Shown here in pieces: positions 25,837-33,728 of a DNA stretch of 64,000 nucleotides; position 1 is the first letter of the stretch, and each line of letters begins with the position of its first letter. The stretch comes from Shewanella algae (GTDB lineage Bacteria; Pseudomonadota; Gammaproteobacteria; Enterobacterales; Shewanellaceae). The notes beneath the pieces are model-generated. The model was given only the letters and a program-made list of their open reading frames with translations, had not been told where the DNA came from and did not search any database. The translations under genes and the position numbers were made by a program. The stretch spans positions 2,757,001 through 2,821,000 of the forward strand of contig NZ_CP068230.1 in assembly GCF_009183365.2 (NCBI RefSeq), given 5' to 3'.

Positions 25837-26298
25837 TCAGTCCTCCATGGCGGCACATTTGCCAAGATAGATGATTTCCGGCGCACCCGGGCACAACACT
25901 TCGACACACTCATCGCCGGTGCAGATAAGATGTGACCAGCCTTCGCTGTGTCCATGGAAGAAACTGATTGGGCTTTCCTGCGACCAGGCGTGATCTTTAA
26001 TCAGGCGGCTGTTGTAACCCTGTTCGTCCCCAAGCTCGCTCAGCGCCTGCCAAAGTTCCAGCAACCCATGTTCATCCAACATACGAAACGCAGTGACCGA
26101 GTGGTAATGCAGCCGATAGCGCCCTTCACTCGGTAAATGAAACAGCTCCAGGCTGAGATCGACTCCGGGATGGGGCGTATTTTTGATTTGATAGCGTTTG
26201 CCGCCGGGAAGCTGCAACATGAAATCACCGCCCCAGAAGAGCCCGGTGATAAAAAGATCCCCCTGCTCAAAGGGTGTCTGCCATCTGCCTATTTTCAT
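25837..26298 (-). CDS. Hypothetical protein
   Basis: 153 residues; not recognised. No signal peptide or membrane segment. It looks like a beta-rich soluble domain (GDLFITGLFWGGDFMLQLPG, RYRLHYHSVTAFRML) with His and Trp-rich stretches (FFHGHSEGWSHLICTGDE). The ATG at 26298 has GGAGGG four to five bases upstream and is preferred to 26310. It is convergent with crbR and downstream of the fghA terminator, so probably independent. Confidence 0.6.
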   Translation of the reverse strand: MKIGRWQTPFEQGDLFITGLFWGGDFMLQLPGGKRYQIKNTPHPGVDLSLELFHLPSEGRYRLHYHSVTAFRMLDEHGLLELWQALSELGDEQGYNSRLIKDHAWSQESPISFFHGHSEGWSHLICTGDECVEVLCPGAPEIIYLGKCAAMED

Positions 26299-26406
26299 GC
26301 TCCCTCCCATTAATCCCTGCGCTCGTTAATCCCCCCTCAGACAAAAGTGGGGTAAACAAGAAAGTACTCAACAAGCGGATACCGGGCAATGGCCGCTATA
26401 ACGCAT

Positions 26407-26442
26407 AAAAAAGCGCCGCCGGGGCAAACCCTCGGCGGCGCT
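26407..26442 (-). terminator. Rho-independent terminator of frmA-fghA
   Basis: Stem AGCGCCGCCG/CGGCGGCGCT extended by GGG/CCC around a CAAA loop; followed by TTTTTT on the minus strand. Confidence 0.9.
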
Positions 26443-26462
26443 GCATTTGAGAGGCTCAGCGT

Positions 26463-27299
26463 TTACAAGCCCAGATGGCCGGCATGAAACTTAAGCTGCT
26501 CGTCGATAAATGAGGCGATAAAATAGTAGCTGTGATCATAGCCGGGGTGGCTGTGAAAACTCAGCGCAATTCCAGCATCAGTGGCTGCGGCCTGCAAGGC
26601 CTGTGGCAGTAACTGCTCGGCCAGAAACAGATCACTCTCGCCCTGATCAACCCGCATCGGTAGCCCTTTGGCACCACTTTTTATCAGCTCTACCGTGTCA
26701 TAAGCCTTCCAAGCCTCCCTGTCGCTGCCAAGATAGGCAGCAAACGCCTTCTGGCCCCAAGGGCACTGGCTAGGATGACTGATGGGGGCAAAGGCACTGG
26801 CGCTGAGATAACGGCCCGGATTTTTAAGGGCTATCATCAGCGCGCCGTGGCCGCCCATTGAGTGACCGGCAATGGCGCGCTTATCCGATACCGGAAAGTG
26901 CTGTTCTATCAATGCCGGCAACTCATCTACCACATAGTCATACATACGATAGTGGCTGCTCCAGGGGGCCTGGGTAGCATTGACATAAAAACCGGCCCCC
27001 AACCCCAGATCGTAGGCGGCATCATCGGCATCGGCCACGCCTTCTCCGCGCGGACTGGTATCCGGACAGACTATGGCCAGCCCCAGCTGAGACGCGAGGC
27101 GCTGGGCCCCGGCCTTTTGCATAAAGTTTTCATCCGTACAGGTCAACCCGGAGAGCCAATACAGCACAGGTACCTTTTGGCTATTGGCCTGCTCCGGCAG
27201 ATAGATGGCGAAACGCATCTCGCAGTTCAGACTGCTGGAGTGATGACGATACTGCTTGTGCCAGCCTCCAAACGACCTGTTGTTACTGATATTTTCCAT
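26463..27299 (-). CDS. fghA: S-formylglutathione hydrolase
   Basis: Esterase-D family serine hydrolase, second step of glutathione-dependent formaldehyde oxidation (S-formylglutathione to formate and GSH). 278 residues. The nucleophile elbow is GHSMGGHGAL; the C-terminal HPGYDHSYYFI carries the catalytic His, and SDLFLAEQL the Asp region. It starts 10 bp after the frmA stop, so the two are co-transcribed. Confidence 0.94.
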   Translation of the reverse strand: MENISNNRSFGGWHKQYRHHSSSLNCEMRFAIYLPEQANSQKVPVLYWLSGLTCTDENFMQKAGAQRLASQLGLAIVCPDTSPRGEGVADADDAAYDLGLGAGFYVNATQAPWSSHYRMYDYVVDELPALIEQHFPVSDKRAIAGHSMGGHGALMIALKNPGRYLSASAFAPISHPSQCPWGQKAFAAYLGSDREAWKAYDTVELIKSGAKGLPMRVDQGESDLFLAEQLLPQALQAAATDAGIALSFHSHPGYDHSYYFIASFIDEQLKFHAGHLGL

Positions 27300-27309
27300 C
27301 AGAAGGTCC

Positions 27310-28434
27310 TCAGAAGTGGATCACGCTGCGAATGCTCTTGCCTTCATGCATCAGCTCGAAGGCTTCATTGATATCTTCAAGCCCCATGGTGTGGGTGATA
27401 AAGTCATCCAGCTTGAATTTACCGGCCAGATAATCTTCCACTATGCCAGGCAATTGTGAGCGTCCTTTGACACCACCGAAAGCCGAGCCTTTCCACACCC
27501 GGCCGGTCACCAGTTGGAAAGGTCTGGTGGAGATCTCCTGTCCGGCACCGGCAACCCCGATGATCACCGATTCGCCCCAGCCCTTGTGGCAACACTCGAG
27601 CGCCGAGCGCATCACATCCACATTGCCGATACACTCGAACGAATAATCGACGCCGCCGTCGGTCAAATCCACAATCACCTGTTGAATAGGCTTGTCATAG
27701 TCCTTGGGGTTGATGCACTCGGTTGCCCCCAGCTTCTTTGCCAGTTCAAACTTGGATTCATTGACATCTATGCCTATGATGCGACCGGCCTTGGCCATCA
27801 CAGCGCCAATCACCGCCGACAACCCTATGCCGCCGAGCCCGAAGATGGCCACGGTGGCGCCCTCTTCCACCTTGGCAGTGTTCATTACAGCGCCCATGCC
27901 GGTAGTGACACCGCAGCCCAGAAGGCAGATCTCTTCCAGCGGTGCCGACTTGTTGACTTTGGCCAGGGAGATCTCAGGCAATACCGTATATTCAGAGAAA
28001 GTCGAGCAGCCCATGTAGTGGAAAATCGGCTTGCCGTCTTTGAAGAAGCGGGTGGTACCATCCGGCATCAGGCCCTTGCCTTGGGTCTCACGGATCTTCT
28101 GACACAGGTTGGTCTTGCCGGAGCGGCAGAACTTACACTCACCGCATTCAGGCGTGTAAAGAGGAATAACATGATCGCCCACCGCCACACTGGTGACGCC
28201 TTCGCCGACCATCTCCACTATACCGCCGCCCTCATGGCCGAGAATGGCCGGAAACACGCCTTCTGGGTCGTCGCCGCTCAAAGTAAAGGCATCGGTATGA
28301 CACACACCACTGGCAACAATGCGCACCAATACCTCACCGGCCTTGGGCAACATCACATCCACCTCTTCCATCTTCAACGGCTCACCGGCGGCCCAGGCTA
28401 CGGCGGCGCGGGACTTGATAAATTTGTCTGTCAT
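27310..28434 (-). CDS. frmA: S-(hydroxymethyl)glutathione dehydrogenase / class III alcohol dehydrogenase
   Basis: Zinc-dependent, NAD-linked oxidation of S-hydroxymethylglutathione, the adduct of formaldehyde and GSH. 374 residues. The catalytic zinc site (GVCHTDAFTLSG, GHEGGGIVEMVG) and the structural zinc cluster (CGECKFCRSGKTNLC) are present, with Rossmann motif FGLGGIGLSAV. First gene of frmA-fghA and divergent from a LysR gene. No frmR is present. Confidence 0.96.
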   Translation of the reverse strand: MTDKFIKSRAAVAWAAGEPLKMEEVDVMLPKAGEVLVRIVASGVCHTDAFTLSGDDPEGVFPAILGHEGGGIVEMVGEGVTSVAVGDHVIPLYTPECGECKFCRSGKTNLCQKIRETQGKGLMPDGTTRFFKDGKPIFHYMGCSTFSEYTVLPEISLAKVNKSAPLEEICLLGCGVTTGMGAVMNTAKVEEGATVAIFGLGGIGLSAVIGAVMAKAGRIIGIDVNESKFELAKKLGATECINPKDYDKPIQQVIVDLTDGGVDYSFECIGNVDVMRSALECCHKGWGESVIIGVAGAGQEISTRPFQLVTGRVWKGSAFGGVKGRSQLPGIVEDYLAGKFKLDDFITHTMGLEDINEAFELMHEGKSIRSVIHF

Positions 28435-28505
28435 TGTCGCTTCCTTCTGTTGTGATTGATTCGGTAACGAACCTCTTGGCTCATAAACCGGATGCCAACA
28501 TTGTA

Positions 28506-28521
28506 TTTATTCCCAAATAAA
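28506..28521. promoter_or_regulatory. Inverted repeat in the frmA-LysR intergenic region
   Basis: TTTATT-CCCA-AATAAA, an AT-rich palindrome of LysR-operator style (T-N-A) midway between the two start codons. A candidate site for the divergent LysR regulator. Confidence 0.45.
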
Positions 28522-28566
28522 AGATAATCAGCCAAATATACAAATCACTTTTACTGAGAAGTAATA

Positions 28567-29460
28567 ATGAACCACTGGGAAGGGATCAGCGAATTTATCG
28601 CCGTGGCCGAGAGCCAGAGCTTTACCCGCGCCGCCGAGCGGCTCAACTTGTCTGTGGCGCAGATAAGCCGCCAAATCGCCGCGCTGGAGAAACGCCTGGC
28701 AAGCAAACTCTTCTATCGCACAACCCGCAAGGTGTCGCTCAGTGAAGAGGGCCAGCTTTATTATCGCCACTGCCGCTTGCTGCAAGATGGTATAGAAGAA
28801 GCCGAACGCGCCCTTGGCAGTTTGAAACAAACCCCGCAGGGCTTGCTGCGGGTGACGGCGCCGGTCACTTACGGCGAGCAGTTTATTCTGCCGTTGCTGA
28901 ATGACTTTCTCTGTCTGCACCCCAAGCTGGATCTGCAACTGGATCTCAACAACAAGACGCTGGATCTGATTGATGGCGGTTATGATTTGGCGATTAGGCT
29001 GGGTAAGCTGGCGGACTCCAGCTTGATGGCGCGGCGTCTTGGCAGTCGCCGCAATTATGTCTGTGCCAGCCCGGAGTATCTGGCCAACCACGGCATGCCC
29101 CACACTCTGGGCGAGCTGCATCGGCATCAATGTTTACTGGGTAACCACCCTTACTGGCGTTTTATCGAGCAGGGCCAGGAACGTCAATGGCGTTTGAGTG
29201 GCCGCTTGGTGTGTAATTCTGGCCCTGGGCTATTGGATGCTGCTCGCAAAGGACTCGGGCTGGTGCAACTGCCAGATTATTATGTCGGCGAGGATCTCGC
29301 CAGCGGTGCCCTGGTATCAGTGCTTGAGGCTTACCAGGCGGCGCCGGAGGGTATTTGGGCCTTATACCCACAGAACCGCCATCTGTCGCCCAAGGTCAGC
29401 CTGCTCTTGGACTTTTTGCAGCAAGCGCTGCCGGAGGCGCCGGATCTGGGCAAGTCTTGA
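28567..29460 (+). CDS. LysR family transcriptional regulator
   Basis: 297 residues. An N-terminal winged helix-turn-helix (SFTRAAERLNLSVAQISRQIAALEKRL, residues ~20-46) is followed by a periplasmic-binding-like effector domain. Being divergent from frmA-fghA with 132 bp between, it probably controls formaldehyde detoxification in place of FrmR; the effector is unknown. The stop codon falls inside an 18-bp degenerate tandem repeat. Confidence 0.9.
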   Translation: MNHWEGISEFIAVAESQSFTRAAERLNLSVAQISRQIAALEKRLASKLFYRTTRKVSLSEEGQLYYRHCRLLQDGIEEAERALGSLKQTPQGLLRVTAPVTYGEQFILPLLNDFLCLHPKLDLQLDLNNKTLDLIDGGYDLAIRLGKLADSSLMARRLGSRRNYVCASPEYLANHGMPHTLGELHRHQCLLGNHPYWRFIEQGQERQWRLSGRLVCNSGPGLLDAARKGLGLVQLPDYYVGEDLASGALVSVLEAYQAAPEGIWALYPQNRHLSPKVSLLLDFLQQALPEAPDLGKS

Positions 29461-29625
29461 ATGGATGCCCTGCCTTGAATGGATGACAGGTCTTGAGCTG
29501 CAGCCAGATCTTAAATAGGAACTGAATTCTGCGTAGGCTCTGAATCCTGCATAGCCGCTAAAATTTCAAGTCTCTGAGCTTTCGAGTCCCTGTGATTTCG
29601 AATCTCTGTGATTTCAAATCTAGGC
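29456..29625. repeat. Two degenerate tandem repeats
   Basis: From 29456 an 18-bp unit (CTTGAATGGATGCCCTGC) is repeated with decay two to three times. From 29564 a 16-bp unit occurs four times in direct succession (TTTCAAGTCTCTGAGC, TTTCGAGTCCCTGTGA, TTTCGAATCTCTGTGA, then a partial). The region lies between the convergent LysR and yaiI genes. Confidence 0.7.
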
Positions 29626-29634
29626 TTGGCAGGC

Positions 29635-30171
29635 TTACCCCTGACGCGTCTTAGCGCGCTGCCAGTGCAGCAGATATTTATCCAGCTCATTGGCAAAGGC
29701 CTGTCTATCTGCCTGACTCAACTTGGGACTGCCACCGGTATCTATGCCGCTGGCACGCAGGGTATCGAGAAAATCCCGCATATTGAGGCGGGCACGCACA
29801 TTGTCGCGATTCAGCAGCTCACCGCGGCTATTGAGCGCCTTGGCGCCCTTGTCTATCACTTCGGCCGCCAGCGGAATATCATTGCTGATCACCAAATCGC
29901 CGGCCTGACACAGGCGCACGATTTCGTTATCGGCCACATCAAACCCCTTGGGAACTTGTAAGGTTTTGACACTGGCAGCACCTATTATCCTGAGCGCCTG
30001 ATTGGCGACAAAAGTGACATTGATGCCGGTACGCGCCGCCGCCCGCACCAACATTTCGCGGATCACTACCGGACAGGCATCGGCATCGACCCAGATTTGT
30101 GCCAGGTCTGATGCCTGCTCATTTTGATTCTGCTGCACTCGCGCTCCTTTAGTTTGCAATAAAATTTGCAT
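29635..30171 (-). CDS. yaiI: YaiI/YqxD family protein (UPF0178, DUF188)
   Basis: 178 residues. The family core begins IWVDADACPVVIREML and continues with FDVADNEIVRLCQAGDLVISNDIPLAAEVI and MRDFLDTLRASGIDTGG. Conserved acidic residues suggest a PIN/NYN-like nuclease fold; the function is unknown. The first ~25 residues extend beyond E. coli YaiI. The true start is uncertain because no in-frame ATG lies closer to the core. Confidence 0.88.
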   Translation of the reverse strand: MQILLQTKGARVQQNQNEQASDLAQIWVDADACPVVIREMLVRAAARTGINVTFVANQALRIIGAASVKTLQVPKGFDVADNEIVRLCQAGDLVISNDIPLAAEVIDKGAKALNSRGELLNRDNVRARLNMRDFLDTLRASGIDTGGSPKLSQADRQAFANELDKYLLHWQRAKTRQG

Positions 30172-30286
30172 GCCATTCTATCCCAAGCCACGTATCGGTG
30201 CGCGCTAAATCCCCATGCCTACAATCAAGCATTTTGCCCGGGAGCGTATCAACACTTCGCCCTCCTGAGCATCAACTCAAACGCTT

Positions 30287-31072
30287 TCAATCGTGCTCTT
30301 CTGCCAGTTTGGCACACCAGTCATCATACTCAAGCGGCTCGTGCCCACGCGCACCTTGCTCTTCCGTGTAATCGCAATAGTTGCACCACAGCGTCAATGC
30401 CCGGCGATAAGCCTCACCACTCAAATTAAAGCGGGATAACGGCACAACCGGTAAAATAGTGGCCAACTCATCAAGCTCATCTAGCATCTGCCAACAGATA
30501 TCGGCCCGAATACACAAACAATACGGCACTTCATGCAACGCAAAATCCAGGCTTTCCAACAGACTGCGGGCCAAATGCAATGCTGCTTGCTGGCGCAGGA
30601 AGTCTGTAACCCCGCTATCGGCCAGTATTTGCTGCAGCAAAATCTCGGGAGACGGATTGTCAATGCCTTCTGCGGCACCCAGTAGCGGCCGCATTTTGAT
30701 ATAAGTATCCTGCAGCCCATAAGCACAGTAGAGCCAAAGTTTTACTCTGGGCTCATCAAAACGTGCCAGCCAAAACGCCTGCAACTTTGGCAGTAATCCG
30801 GGGTGGGCCAAGGGCAGTGCCAGTGAAGGACTGTCCAGCTCAAGTTGGCTAACCTCCTCGCTCGCGGCCTGCGGGGCGTTCATATCCGGCTGTGAACGGC
30901 AGAGAGCCAACTCGCATAGCGACTCAAGGTAAGATGCCAGCGCCTCACCCTCGAGCGCGTCTATGCGCTCAAGCACGGCTGCCAACTCTTTTTTCCATAA
31001 AGACTTAATTCCGCTCGCCCTGGCCTCGAGGTAAGCTCGCCAATCGCCGGCAATATCCAAGTTAGGGATCAT
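30287..31072 (-). CDS. Hypothetical protein
   Basis: 261 residues; not recognised. Mostly helical and acidic, with Leu-rich stretches (FLRQQAALHLARSLLESLDFALHEVPYCLCI) and a C-terminal Cys/Trp-bearing part (LWCNYCDYTEEQ). No signal peptide. It begins 14 bp after the stop of the next gene upstream (31087-31566), so the two form a pair. Confidence 0.6.
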   Translation of the reverse strand: MIPNLDIAGDWRAYLEARASGIKSLWKKELAAVLERIDALEGEALASYLESLCELALCRSQPDMNAPQAASEEVSQLELDSPSLALPLAHPGLLPKLQAFWLARFDEPRVKLWLYCAYGLQDTYIKMRPLLGAAEGIDNPSPEILLQQILADSGVTDFLRQQAALHLARSLLESLDFALHEVPYCLCIRADICWQMLDELDELATILPVVPLSRFNLSGEAYRRALTLWCNYCDYTEEQGARGHEPLEYDDWCAKLAEEHD

Positions 31073-31086
31073 TTTCCAACCATAAA

Positions 31087-31566
31087 TTATCTATCACTCT
31101 TTGTATAAAAGGCCTGTAGCTCGCTTGAAATCGCATCCTGATAGCTGGAGCTCAAAAACTGGCCCCAGGTTCTGCCCTCTTTGAAAACCTTATTGACTGT
31201 ATCGACCAAGAAAACGCTTTGCACTATGGCCCATTGATTATCCAATTTGGCTACATAATCTGCCGGGGAGAGTGCTTCTTCACTGATTTTGGGGCAAAAG
31301 ATAATAACCTGAAGATACAAGCCCCAAACTAGCGGCAAGAATCCCACCTTAAACGCGACTCTGTTCCTTAACTGGCTGATGTAAGTATCCATATCTGAAG
31401 GCAACTCAGCCAGACAAACCATAGCTACGGCTCTATTGCTGGCCCAGGTTTGCCTTTTCAAAAGCGCGACGCACCCGGGGATCTTTGCTTCACATTCCTG
31501 AACCGGCTTGAAGCCCTGTGCCTTCAAAGTCAGCGCCATGGATTTGCCTACAGCTTTTATCGTCAT
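31087..31566 (-). CDS. Hypothetical protein
   Basis: About 159 residues; not recognised. It starts MTIKAVGKSMALTLKAQGFK and has a hydrophobic stretch in the middle (VGFLPLVWGLYLQVIIF) that may be buried or membrane-associated. The ATG at 31566 has GGAGAG seven bases upstream and is preferred to 31584. It precedes the 30287-31072 gene with 14 bp between; joint transcription is likely. Confidence 0.55.
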   Translation of the reverse strand: MTIKAVGKSMALTLKAQGFKPVQECEAKIPGCVALLKRQTWASNRAVAMVCLAELPSDMDTYISQLRNRVAFKVGFLPLVWGLYLQVIIFCPKISEEALSPADYVAKLDNQWAIVQSVFLVDTVNKVFKEGRTWGQFLSSSYQDAISSELQAFYTKSDR

Positions 31567-31617
31567 ACTTGACTCTCCGGACAACCACTAGCAGCTAATA
31601 CTGGGAGAGCTAATACT

Positions 31618-31633
31618 GGGTGTCTCAATTATT
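31618..31633 (+). repeat. Isolated RAYT-type end motif
   Basis: GGGTGTCTCAATTATT, closely matching the motif repeated after the transposase at 34990, 35039 and 35093. It is followed by a second GGGTGT. A probable solitary REP-like element end. Confidence 0.5.
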
Positions 31634-31659
31634 TTTGTTGGGTGTTTGGCTTGTCGGCG

Positions 31660-32235
31660 TTACTCAGTGGCAGGCGCTTCCCTGTGGTAGTGGATAAGAT
31701 CATGAAACACTGCGGGTTGATCTCTTAAGTTGCGGTAACCATGGGGTTTATCTGCGGCAAAGCGCACGGCCTCACCCTGCTGTAATGGCTGCCACTGACC
31801 ATCGACTAACACTTCCATAGTGCCGCTCAACACGATCACATGCTCGGTCACACCCGCCTCATGGGGCTCGGAGAGACGCTCATAGTGCGGCAATAGGGTA
31901 AGTTCAAACATTTCAAAACCAAAGCGAGGCTCAAAGGGAAATAGCGACGCCACTAACATGCCATCGGTTGCAGGCTTTTGGCGTAATGCATCGGCGTTAC
32001 GAAAGACGGCGCCTTGGCTCTCGGGCATTGGCTCCAGAAAGGTCGAGAGGGAGGTATTAAAACCGCTGGCGATTTTCCACAGAGTAGCAATAGTGGGGCT
32101 AGATTCGCCGCGCTCAATCTGGCCTATCATGGCCTTGCTTACGCCTGTCTCGAGTGCCGCTTTATCTAAACTCCAACCCTTTTGGCTGCGCAGTTGCTTT
32201 AGGGTCGCGGCAAGATAGCTATTGATGGTCTGCAT
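31660..32235 (-). CDS. XRE-family regulator with C-terminal cupin (YdcN/SutR-like)
   Basis: 191 residues. An N-terminal XRE helix-turn-helix (SLDKAALETGVSKAMIGQIERGESSPTIATLWKIA, ~20-54) is joined to a cupin sensor domain (EHVIVLSGTMEVLVDGQW, ~115-180). In E. coli the same domain pair, YdcN (SutR), lies beside the BenE-family transporter gene ydcO. Here the divergent neighbour is also a BenE transporter. Two matching palindromes in the 126-bp gap are the likely operators. Confidence 0.85.
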   Translation of the reverse strand: MQTINSYLAATLKQLRSQKGWSLDKAALETGVSKAMIGQIERGESSPTIATLWKIASGFNTSLSTFLEPMPESQGAVFRNADALRQKPATDGMLVASLFPFEPRFGFEMFELTLLPHYERLSEPHEAGVTEHVIVLSGTMEVLVDGQWQPLQQGEAVRFAADKPHGYRNLRDQPAVFHDLIHYHREAPATE

Positions 32236-32262
32236 TAGGTTCTGACGCTTAAAAAATTATTT

Positions 32263-32315
32263 GTACGTTATAACGCACAGGTGCTATCTTGTCTATCTCG
32301 TGCGTTATAGCGCAC
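32263..32315. promoter_or_regulatory. Paired 16-bp palindromic operators between the XRE-cupin and benE genes
   Basis: GTACGTTATAACGCAC at 32263-32278 and GTGCGTTATAGCGCAC at 32300-32315 share 14 of 16 bases. Both are near-perfect palindromes of form GTGCGYTATARCGCAC. Their starts are 37 bp apart, about 3.5 helical turns. They are probably bound by the XRE-cupin protein to control both divergent genes. Confidence 0.75.
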
Positions 32316-32361
32316 AAAAAATGGTTCGACGATCAAGGCTAAGGTAGGTAGAGGAGTAAGG

Positions 32362-33537
32362 ATGATGTGGCGCGAGGCTTTAGGACTATCAAAAATATCG
32401 GCGGGCTTTATTGCCGTGCTGGTGGGCTACAGCAGTTCGGCGGTGATTATCCTGCAGGCGGCGGATGCCGTGGGCGCGACATCGGCACAAATGAGTTCAT
32501 GGCTGTGGGCCTTGGGTGTCGGCATGGGGCTCACCAGTATTGGCCTGTCTCTCTACTATAAAAATCCGGTGCTTACGGCATGGTCGACCCCAGGGGCGGC
32601 GCTGATGGTCACCAGCCTTGCGGGATTAAGTATCCACGAAGCCGTTGGTGCCTTCCTGGTGAGTTCGTTACTGATCACGCTTTGCGGCTTGGCTGGATGG
32701 ATGGACAAGCTTATTCGTATTATGCCGTCTTCGGTGGCGGCGGCCATGTTAGCGGGGATTTTACTGCAGTTTGGCTTAGGGCTGTTTCAAGCCATGCAGA
32801 CTCAACTGAGTTTAATCCTATTGATGTTATTGGTGTTTGTTGTGCTTAAGCCCTGGGCGCCGCGCTACATTATGTTGCTTACCCTTGTCGCGGGGATAGG
32901 GATGAGTTATCAATTGGATCTACTGAAACTCGATAAGCTTGAGCTGCAATTCGCCGCCCCTGTATGGATAGCGCCAGCGTTTTCTATAACCAACGTGGTG
33001 GGTGTGGCGCTGCCCTTATTTGTAGTGACTATGGCCTCACAAAATATGCCAGGGGTAGCAGCGCTTCACGGCCATGGTTATCGCCCGCCTATCTCGCCAC
33101 TAATTACCGTGACGGGTCTGATGGGCGTACTGTTTGCCCCCTTTGGCGGCTTTGCCTTTAATCTCTCGGCCATTACGGCAGCGATTTGCATGGGTAAAGA
33201 GGCAGACCCTAACCCCGCAAGCCGTTACTGGGCGGCGGTGTGGAGCGGAGTATTTTATTTGATAACAGGTCTACTCGGCGCAACAGTAGTTGGGCTATTC
33301 GCCGCATTTCCGAAGGAATTGGTGCTCGCGATTGCAGGATTGGCGTTGCTTGGCACCATAGGTAACAGTCTAACCGCAGCGCTCGCGGATAACGACGAAC
33401 ATGAAGTGGTGGTAATTACGTTTCTCGTCACCGCATCTGGCGTGAGTGTATTGGGGATCGGCAGCGCCTTCTGGGGATTATTGCTCGGATTTTTAATGCA
33501 TTACTGGCACAAGCATCGCGCCTTAACCACAACTTAA
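32362..33537 (+). CDS. BenE family transporter (YdcO-like)
   Basis: 391 residues with 11-12 hydrophobic segments filling the whole length, inner-membrane. The opening SAGFIAVLVGYSSSAVIILQAA and AWSTPGAALMVTSL, and later PLFVVTMASQNMPG, are BenE features. The family is named for benzoate:H+ symport, but the substrate of YdcO-type members is not settled. GAGGAGTAAGG lies directly before the double ATG at 32362/32365. Divergent from, and probably controlled by, the XRE-cupin gene. Confidence 0.88.
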   Translation: MMWREALGLSKISAGFIAVLVGYSSSAVIILQAADAVGATSAQMSSWLWALGVGMGLTSIGLSLYYKNPVLTAWSTPGAALMVTSLAGLSIHEAVGAFLVSSLLITLCGLAGWMDKLIRIMPSSVAAAMLAGILLQFGLGLFQAMQTQLSLILLMLLVFVVLKPWAPRYIMLLTLVAGIGMSYQLDLLKLDKLELQFAAPVWIAPAFSITNVVGVALPLFVVTMASQNMPGVAALHGHGYRPPISPLITVTGLMGVLFAPFGGFAFNLSAITAAICMGKEADPNPASRYWAAVWSGVFYLITGLLGATVVGLFAAFPKELVLAIAGLALLGTIGNSLTAALADNDEHEVVVITFLVTASGVSVLGIGSAFWGLLLGFLMHYWHKHRALTTT

Positions 33538-33624
33538 ACGGGCAAAAGCTTAGCTGTGGTTAGGTCTAGATTGCAGTTCGCCACCTTAGTTGGAAATAAG
33601 AACACGAAAATTGGAAATAAGAGG

Positions 33625-33728
33625 CAAATTGCAAAATGCATCAAAATGGGGATGCATCAAAATGGGGGGCAAAATGGGGAGGGGCAAAATGGAGCAAAAT
33701 GGGGACACCGGAGCAAAATGGGGACACC
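33625..33728 (+). repeat. CAAAATGGGG repeat tract at the left side of the RAYT element
   Basis: CAAAATGGGG-like units recur about six times. The last two form a perfect 19-bp tandem, GGAGCAAAATGGGGACACC at 33691-33709 and 33710-33728. This purine-rich tract leads straight into the left end of the transposase element. Confidence 0.75.

Noticed and set aside
27514..28455. 313-codon open frame on the plus strand
   Set aside because: Antisense to frmA, which has intact zinc and NAD motifs.
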